Shown here piece after piece: positions 58,003 to 64,000 of a stretch of DNA of 64,000 nucleotides (the first letter of the stretch is position 1; every line of letters begins with the position of its first letter). A program made the position numbers and the translations under genes. The stretch comes from Ashinkailepas kermadecensis (Eukaryota; Arthropoda; Thecostraca; Neolepadidae). A model generated the notes under the pieces. That model saw nothing but the letters and a program-made list of their open reading frames with translations. It searched no databases and was not told the DNA's origin. The DNA lies in assembly GCA_034440615.1 (NCBI GenBank), contig JAOTOM010005113.1:895001-959000 (forward strand), given 5' to 3'.

Positions 58003-58982
58003 CACGCGCACTGGAGGGGGGGGGGGGCGAAATCCGCCCAACCCTCCAGTTTTTCTTACATAACTCCAGATTGTACCGGTCGATATACGCCAGTTTTTTC
58101 GTACCTGCTTAAAAATGACCGGCGCGTTGCTTAAAGCAAGAAAAACCGAAAACGGCCGAATATTTTTCGAGTTAGAGGTCGTTAAATTAAAAAATAAATT
58201 CGCAGCGCCAGACCACAAAAATCGGCGCTGATGCGCTTCCCGTATATTGGCAAAAGGGAAGTGTTCTTGACAACACTAGCGACTTGTTTGATGTATATTG
58301 TTATGCTATATAGTTTCAAGGTCATGTTAGGTCACCGAGGTCAAGTCAGGTCAAGTTCATGACGGGTTAATGGAACCAAACTTGGTCAACTGGAATATTG
58401 TCATAAATGCAAATGACTGTCATGCGATTGATGTCGCTTTGCATGTTACTCCCTACATATCCTGAAAACTACTGTTTGTCATTGTGTACCTAAGTGTTTC
58501 CATACTTTATTCATATACTTCACTTCTTTCTTCGCGAAGCCGATTGCGCCGAGCTGCCCGACGGAGCAGTCGGGCGGGCGGCCCGGTTCCGGTAACTGGA
58601 ACAGGTAACTGACCTGATAAAGTGCTGCTATATAGGTGACCTGAGGTCAAATTCCGGGGATAGCATCTGTATTGCATCATTAGTAATGTCCAAAACATCA
58701 TTGCTGCCCATTTTGGAGCATTTAAGCACAATCACAGCGATACATAACAATGAGAAGCTAAGCCACGCAAAACAAGAAAATGTTGACATATGTGACCTCA
58801 TTTGACCTTGAAGATATTGACCTAAGCTCATGAAATTTGCACACAATAGAGTTCACTACCGTACCCATTCACCCTGCGAATTTCGTTACTCCAACCTGAA
58901 TAGGAGCCGAGATCTTAGGGGGGGGGGGGAATCCGACCCCCCTCCAGGGCGCGTAATTTTCAGAGGCCCTCCAGGGCGCGTG
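58003..58982. mobile_element. Complete family A TTAA element in right arm, inverted
   Basis: TTAA at 57999-58002 and 58983-58986 border CACGCGCACTGGAGG and, inverted, CACGCGCCCTGGAGG. The 980-bp sequence parallels the solo copy at 12031-12945 in reverse orientation along its length, including the GCGGAT/ATCCGC hairpins and the TGACCT clusters. Confidence 0.85.
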
Positions 58983-59462
58983 TTAAGTGATGGCACCACA
59001 AATTTGCGAGATTGAACGATAAGCCCCCAACCCCCCCAGGACGATATCGCACCGTCCATTCAGAGCGCCAACGTGCCATTTTCATGCGACTTGTCTCAAT
59101 GTGTCCATCTCGAGCGCCATGACGCCGTATCAGGAAATCTACTTCTATTTGTTTGTCCGCTCAGGGCGCCAAAAGTGCCAATTCCACACGATTTTCGGGG
59201 ATGGGGATTTTACATAAAATGCAACATGGACGTTTAATAAGGAGCATTTAGCTCAATGTGTTGTGATGGAAATCCATCATGCAGGCTTGACTGTTTGCAC
59301 TATTTATGTACGATGTAGCGTGGTATTTATACTGTCAAAATTATCCAATTGCGGGGTGCCATTTTTCCCGTCTTGGGCGCCAAAATCCGAGTTCGTTGTG
59401 TTCTTGTTCCCAATTGAACTCCTTTGGCGCTGGAAGTGGAGTTGGCGGTTACAGGTAGCGAT

Positions 59463-60163
59463 TCTTGGTCAGCCAAACTTTCTTGGCATTCAGTCAGGGC
59501 TGGAGATCTCTTACAAAACCAGGGGGTACAAGTCCTTATTCTCAAGACATATGCTCAGGTTGAATAGGAAAAATGACAGCTTCGCATTAGCAGGTTATCA
59601 AACCATGGGGGGGGTCCAAACCCCCGATCCACCCGGGATCTCTAGCCATGCATCCGGCACAAAACGTCCGTTTTGTGAGGTGACTCGACGTGTATCTGGC
59701 ACCCTTCGTGTCTGAGTTGGCAAGTATGCGCTGTACAAATACATTGAGAAAAAAACGTGTGTTTTCCTTCCAAAGTGATGGCTTTGCTTGAGCATGGCTG
59801 AAACCTCAGCGAAGACCAGCGGTACGGCCGTGTAGCAGAAAAGACGATTAGTTGCTTAACACCGCGCCATGTCCGCATGGAATTCGCGACTCCGTAACGC
59901 TTTCTGACTATATATGTGCCCTTCATTGGTAGGATAATTTCATATCTTCAGACTTAGAGCCTTTTTAGCCAATAACGTCACGTAGTTATCCTATGGAGCG
60001 TCAGGTGCGCTGAAGGTACCTAATGGTACAACTTCAACCGCCAGGCGCAGGCTCCATGTGTCTTCCCTGAAAAAAATCCTTCGAATTCACGGGTTTTCAG
60101 TGTCCGCAAGAAAATATCACCTGCTTGCTTGAAATGTGTTAAGGGTGGCGTTGCTGACACCTT
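59463..60163. other. Region without a recognised feature
   Basis: Contains a short G-run/C-run hairpin GGGGGGGTCCAAACCCCC at about 59608. No gene. Confidence 0.4.
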
Positions 60164-60316
<153 letters not shown>

Positions 60317-61663
60317 AAACAGGCGCCTTTTGAAGACAAAGTGCCCGAAATCCGAGCAGCTTCGAAAATTGGGGAGGGGCTCTAAGTAGGAAGGGTGGCC
60401 CTCAGGTGGCCACCCCATAGACCAATCCTGACCACGCCACTTCTTGCGTTTAACTCAAGGAGGATTGAGTACACTGAGGTCATCCCTTCTCAGAAAGGCG
60501 TGCACCATTTCAGTAAGGGTGTCCCTTTCCAGTGAGGGAACTGCATGCCAGAAACGGGCCTCCACACCGTCCTATTCCAGACCAGGCGGTTTATTACGGG
60601 TCGACAATAATCGATTCAAACTGTAAAGGATTACTGTGTCCCATGGTCTAAAACCGCTCCATGATTAGTTTCAGTTAGAAGCCATGATTAGAAACGGTAT
60701 CTTGATACTGCGCCGGCCACCTAAAGTTTCGGTGCTCCGCTCGCAAGGCAAATTGACCCGTGCGCTCTTTCACAAGGAGCATTCATAAGGAGCATTTTCG
60801 CATGCGGTCGGGTCGACGTCGTCGTCGGACTGCTCGTTGACGTACGCGCATTTTTGTAGCCTAAATATTTGCCGTACGATTTATTTCTTTTGCCGAATTG
60901 TTGCGAAATGCTTTGGATGGAACTAGAGCACCTGTAATTGTAGTTGTTCAACGAAGCGAAGTCATTTGCAGAACAGGTGAACTTTCCCAACTGACGCGTG
61001 CGTTGATTGATTACTGTATTGCGGTGTTACGTTCACTGCGGCTGGGTCGGTCGTAGCCACACGAATAATGTTCGGTTGTCACAGGCCACGTGTCCTTTGT
61101 TCTATGAGTCAGCTGGAGACAGTCGATGGCAGGGACTGACAGAAAGTGGACGCGTAATCGTAGCCTGGTGCGACATTTAAGAATGTCGAAGCACCACGGC
61201 AAATTGTGTAAGGACTGCGGCCATTTTGTATTGGGGCAGCTGAGTTACGTGCCGGAGAATGTGATCCTACAAGAAAGCAAGTGACCAACAATGTGCGGAT
61301 GGCGATCAATGACTGCAACATTGAAGTTGCGACATTATCTACAAAGATACAAATTGCATGCGTTGTAAAACACATACAAATATGTAAAACAAATCTGGCA
61401 GCGGGAAGAATTCCGACTGTATGCAACACTCGAATCCAGCAGCTGATCAGTTCCTGCTACAATCGATTTCTGAACCCCCCAATTTTATTTTTAAAATCAA
61501 CAGCAGAGGAATCAAGACACAGTAGAACGGGAAAATCAACGGTATGTGAGGCTGTTCAACACCGCTGAAGGCAAATGTTACGACTACGCATGCATCGGCT
61601 CCAGACGCGAGAGAAGAGACCACGGAGAGACCGAGTTTCTGAAGATCAGTGGACGTTCGCCAG
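60317..61663. other. Region without a recognised gene
   Basis: No transposon termini or exons can be firmly supported. Frames at 61281-61568 are short and unrecognised, but could be an upstream part of the interrupted frame that follows. Confidence 0.35.
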
Positions 61664-63202
61664 ATGGTGATCGGCCCTCGTGATCGTCGTGAGTCAGACC
61701 GGCGCGATGCCATCAGGGCGAGGAAAGAGCGTGCGGAGAGAAGCCACCGCGAGCACGAACCTCCGACTGCAACTGCAGCTTCCACGAGCGCACCGTCGGA
61801 CGGCGGCCCATCAGAGGAAATCACACAGCCGGCTGCAGCATCAGGTGGTGCCAGCTTCGAGACAACAGACTCACATCTTGAAGACCTGCACAGCGTAGCC
61901 GTGTCGGCGGACAGGTGCGGTGTCGGCGGACAGGTGGGGTGTCGGCGGACAGGTGGGGTGTCGGCGGACAGGTGGGGTGTCGGCGGACAGGTGGGGTGTC
62001 GGCAGACAGGTGGGGTATCGGCAGACAGGTGGGGTGTCGGCAGACAGGTGGGGTGTCGGCGGACAGGTGGGGTGTCGGCAGACAGGTGGGGTGTCGGCAG
62101 ACAGGTGGGGTGTCGGCAGACAGGTGGGGTGTCGGCAGACAGGTGGGGTGTCGGCGGACAGGTGGGGTGTCGGCGGACAGGTGGGGTGTCGGCGGACAGG
62201 TGGGGTGTCGGCGGACAGGTGGGGTGTCGGCGGACAGGTGCGGTGTCGGCGGACAGGTGGGGTGTCGGCGGACAGGTGGGGTGTCGGCGGACAGGTGGGG
62301 TGTCGGCGGACAGGTGGGGTGTCGGCGGACAGGTGCGGTGTCGGCGGACAGGTGGGGTATCGGCGGACAGGTGGGGTGTCGGCGGACAGGTGGGGTGTCG
62401 GCGGACAGGTGGGGTGTCGGCAGACAGGTGGGGTGTCGGCGGACAGGTGGGGTGTCGGCGGACAGTGCGGTGTCGGCGGACAGGTGGGGTATCGGCGGAC
62501 AGGTGGGGTGTCGGCGGACAGGTGGGGTGTCGGCGGACAGGTGGGGTGTCGGCAGACAGGTGGGGTGTCGGCGGACAGGTGGGGTGTCGGCAGACAGGTG
62601 GGGTGTCGGCGGACAGGTGGGGTGTCGGCAGACAGGTGGGGTGTCGGCAGACAGGTGGGGTGTCGGCGGACAGGTGGGGTGTCGGCGGACAGGTGCGGTG
62701 TCGGCAGACAGGTGGGGTATCGGCGGACAGGTGCGGTGTCGGCGGACAGGTGGGGTGTCGGCGGACAGGTGCGGTGTCGGCAGACAGGTGGGGTGTCGGC
62801 AATCGTGCAGCAACTGCAGTTACTATCGGGCTACAAGTTGATCTTGGGCGCGTAACGCCAAGTGACACGTCGCTAGTTGTTGATCACACAAAGTTGGCGG
62901 GTGCGAAATAAAGGCGAGAAGCATTCACTGCGGAGGATAGGAAGGCTATGCTTCGTGAAAGTGGTATGTCTGCTCCGTATTTTGATGGTAGAAGGGATGC
63001 TTCGTACGCAGTGATTGAGAAACAGCTAAACGACAGTGGTGTCACGAAAAGCAACGGAGTTGATCAACAGGAGCATATTGCAGTTCTTGCTGAGCCGGGA
63101 GCAGGGTATGCGAGATATTTCAACCTAGCATCTGGCAGGGCACATTACATACTGCGAGAATTACAGTCTGTAGCTGGCCATGAGAAATCGACAAGGGCGT
63201 AA
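61664..63202 (+). pseudogene. Interrupted unrecognised ORF with in-frame minisatellite
   Basis: One frame runs from ATG 61664 to the stop ending at 63202, broken only by TAA at 62909-62911. The N-terminal part (about 80 residues) is charged (RDRRESDRRDAIRARKERAE), then Pro/Ala/Ser-rich. Next come about 300 residues from the 19-bp repeat (VSADRWGVGGQVGCRRTGG). After it, the same frame gives LGRVTPSDTSLVVDHTKL and, past the stop, FTAEDRKAMLRESG, YFDGRRDASYAVI and EHIAVLAEPGAGYARYF. These post-repeat segments look like a family of uncharacterised proteins I recall from arthropod and other invertebrate genomes, but I cannot verify that or give a function. It may be a mobile-element or multicopy gene relic. 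Confidence 0.5.
61905..62800. repeat. 19-bp tandem repeat, about 47 copies
   Basis: Unit GTGTCGGCGGACAGGTGGG with three common variants (GGCAGACAGG, GGTGCGGTG, GGTATCGG) and one shortened unit near 62465. The unit has no stops on either strand, so several frames are open through it. Confidence 0.97.
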
Positions 63203-63248
63203 CACCTAATATTTTATAATATTTTATATTTTGATGAAAATATTTGTG

Positions 63249-63530
63249 TGGGGCTATCTGATGCGCCGAATCCAGCTGTGCCATTTTTCGAAAGATCAGG
63301 TTAACGGTCAAGGAGGTATAGCCTCGGGCATTTCTGAGATGTCACCAAAGAAGGGTGTATTTTGCGGTACTTAATACAATGAAGAACAATCCGAATTGTG
63401 CAAAAGTATATATCGGTGAACTCCCAATACTCCACTGCATCGTTTGGCTATTTCGGAATTTTCGTTTACAGGCCATTTTCAATCATGACATCGTGACCTA
63501 AGATCACGTGACCTACCTGAACTATCCGAG
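63249..63530. repeat. Diverged dispersed copy of a palindrome arm block
   Basis: GGGGCTATCTGATGCGCCGA through AGGAGGTATAGCCTCGGGCATTTCTG parallels 53607-53695 (GGGGTTATCCTATGCCCTGA to AGGAGTTATAGCCTCGGGAATTTCTG). Further on, GATCACGTGACCTACCTGA parallels AGTCACGTGACCTCCGGTGA near 53903. Direct orientation relative to the left arm. Confidence 0.75.
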
Positions 63531-63862
63531 CAGTCACAAAGCGATTTTAAAAAATTGCAGAAATGAAGTTTGATATCTTATCTTTCGAAGTAAAAAAACA
63601 TAGGGGGGGGCTGCCCCTACAAATCAACATATCCGTTCAAAATTGGGCAAGCATGGTTGCTTTTGCGCTAGTTTATCGTGGCCTGCATGAATGTGTATTT
63701 ATAACAGTATATTACTGAAGTACAAGGCGTTTGACGTTCGAGGCACGTGATGGGATGATAATGTTAGTCATCTGATCTTGAATGTTGTGTTGCACAAGTG
63801 TTCTAACTCGTGAGGTCAAGGGTTAAACAAAAGGTATAAATGTCTCCGAATTGTGGCAGGTG
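63531..63862. other. Spacer between dispersed copies
   Basis: AT-rich, with a G-run at 63603. No gene seen. Confidence 0.4.
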
Positions 63863-64000
63863 GCCCATTCCACGACAAATTGACAAGTGAAGGGGCCAAA
63901 TTACACTCAATATCTCGATGAAAATACTTATATAGGGTTAGTTTGTCTCTATAATCCAGCTGTGCAATTTTGGGAAAAATCGAAGTAACGGTTAAGGAGT
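63863..64000. repeat. Second dispersed copy of the arm block, cut by window end
   Basis: CCCATTCCACGACAAATTGA resembles GGCATTCCACGAGAGATCGA at 53538, and AATCCAGCTGTGCAATTTTGGGAAAAATCGAAGTAACGGTTAAGGAGT resembles 53623-53671. The window ends within it. Confidence 0.7.

Larger units (their letters stand above)
52371..59462. mobile_element. Giant inverted-repeat (foldback-like) element, about 7.1 kb
   Basis: Sequence inward from 52371 matches the reverse complement of sequence inward from 59462. Mirrored blocks in order are: a unique terminal segment (52371-52849 with 58987-59462); family A miniature element (52854-53080 with 58003-58982); 69-bp arrays (53082-53540 with 57218-57845); a unique block (53540-53990 with 56805-57218); 400-bp repeats (54320-55250 with about 55995-56800). 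A spacer of about 0.7 kb lies at the centre. A 67-bp hand alignment (52920-52986 against 58853-58919) has 8 mismatches. Drosophila foldback and Galileo elements also have long terminal repeats containing tandem arrays. No transposase and no clear target duplication were found. Confidence 0.85.

Noticed and set aside
60375..60440. End of another hAT miniature element (GAAGTGGCGTGGTCAGG, inverted)
   Set aside because: No matching opposite terminus or target duplication could be found nearby.

Overview
This window reads as nuclear DNA of an animal, most probably an invertebrate. The evidence is a decayed non-LTR retrotransposon carrying an RNase H domain, miniature inverted-repeat DNA transposons with exact target duplications, very dense minisatellites, and no compact gene order, operons or ribosome-binding sites. 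I cannot name the species. I found no complete host protein-coding gene, rRNA, tRNA or CRISPR array. Most long open frames are by-products of tandem repeats whose unit happens to lack stop codons.

Layout: 1-12 kb holds a 119-bp triplicate, a possible GIY-YIG endonuclease relic, a 1.7-kb array built from the heptamer GTGGACA, a 2.2-kb 34-bp satellite (about 64 copies) and a 37-bp array. A solo TTAA-flanked miniature element lies at 12.03-12.95 kb. From 13 to 43 kb there are more than twenty separate minisatellites (unit sizes 16 to 102 bp), CpG-dense blocks, a hAT-type miniature element with a perfect 8-bp target duplication (32.03-32.54 kb), a weaker hAT-like candidate (22.3 kb) and one weak exon candidate (22.8 kb). 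From 43.3 to 48.8 kb, on the minus strand, lies a dead I-group-like retrotransposon: proline-rich ORF1, then an endonuclease-reverse transcriptase-RNase H-zinc-knuckle ORF2 with several stops and frameshifts and a mutated reverse-transcriptase catalytic motif. It abuts a (TA)n tract. A second TTAA element (piggyBac-like CCC ends) is at 49.35-50.21 kb, followed by weak exon candidates and a 54-bp array in which every unit is a hairpin.

The most striking structure is at 52.37-59.46 kb: a roughly 7.1-kb inverted repeat. Each arm contains, in mirrored order, a unique terminal segment, a copy of the TTAA miniature element, a 69-bp tandem array, a unique block and about two copies of a 400-bp repeat, around a central spacer of roughly 0.7 kb. 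It resembles a foldback-type transposon. Diverged pieces of the same family recur in direct orientation at 63.25-63.53 and 63.86-64.00 kb.

At 61.66-63.20 kb an unrecognised protein-like reading frame carries about 47 copies of a 19-bp minisatellite without losing frame, and has a single in-frame stop. Both TTAA element families and the palindrome arms are unusually rich in AGGTCA/TGACCT half-sites. All similarities were judged by eye; no database search or alignment program was run.
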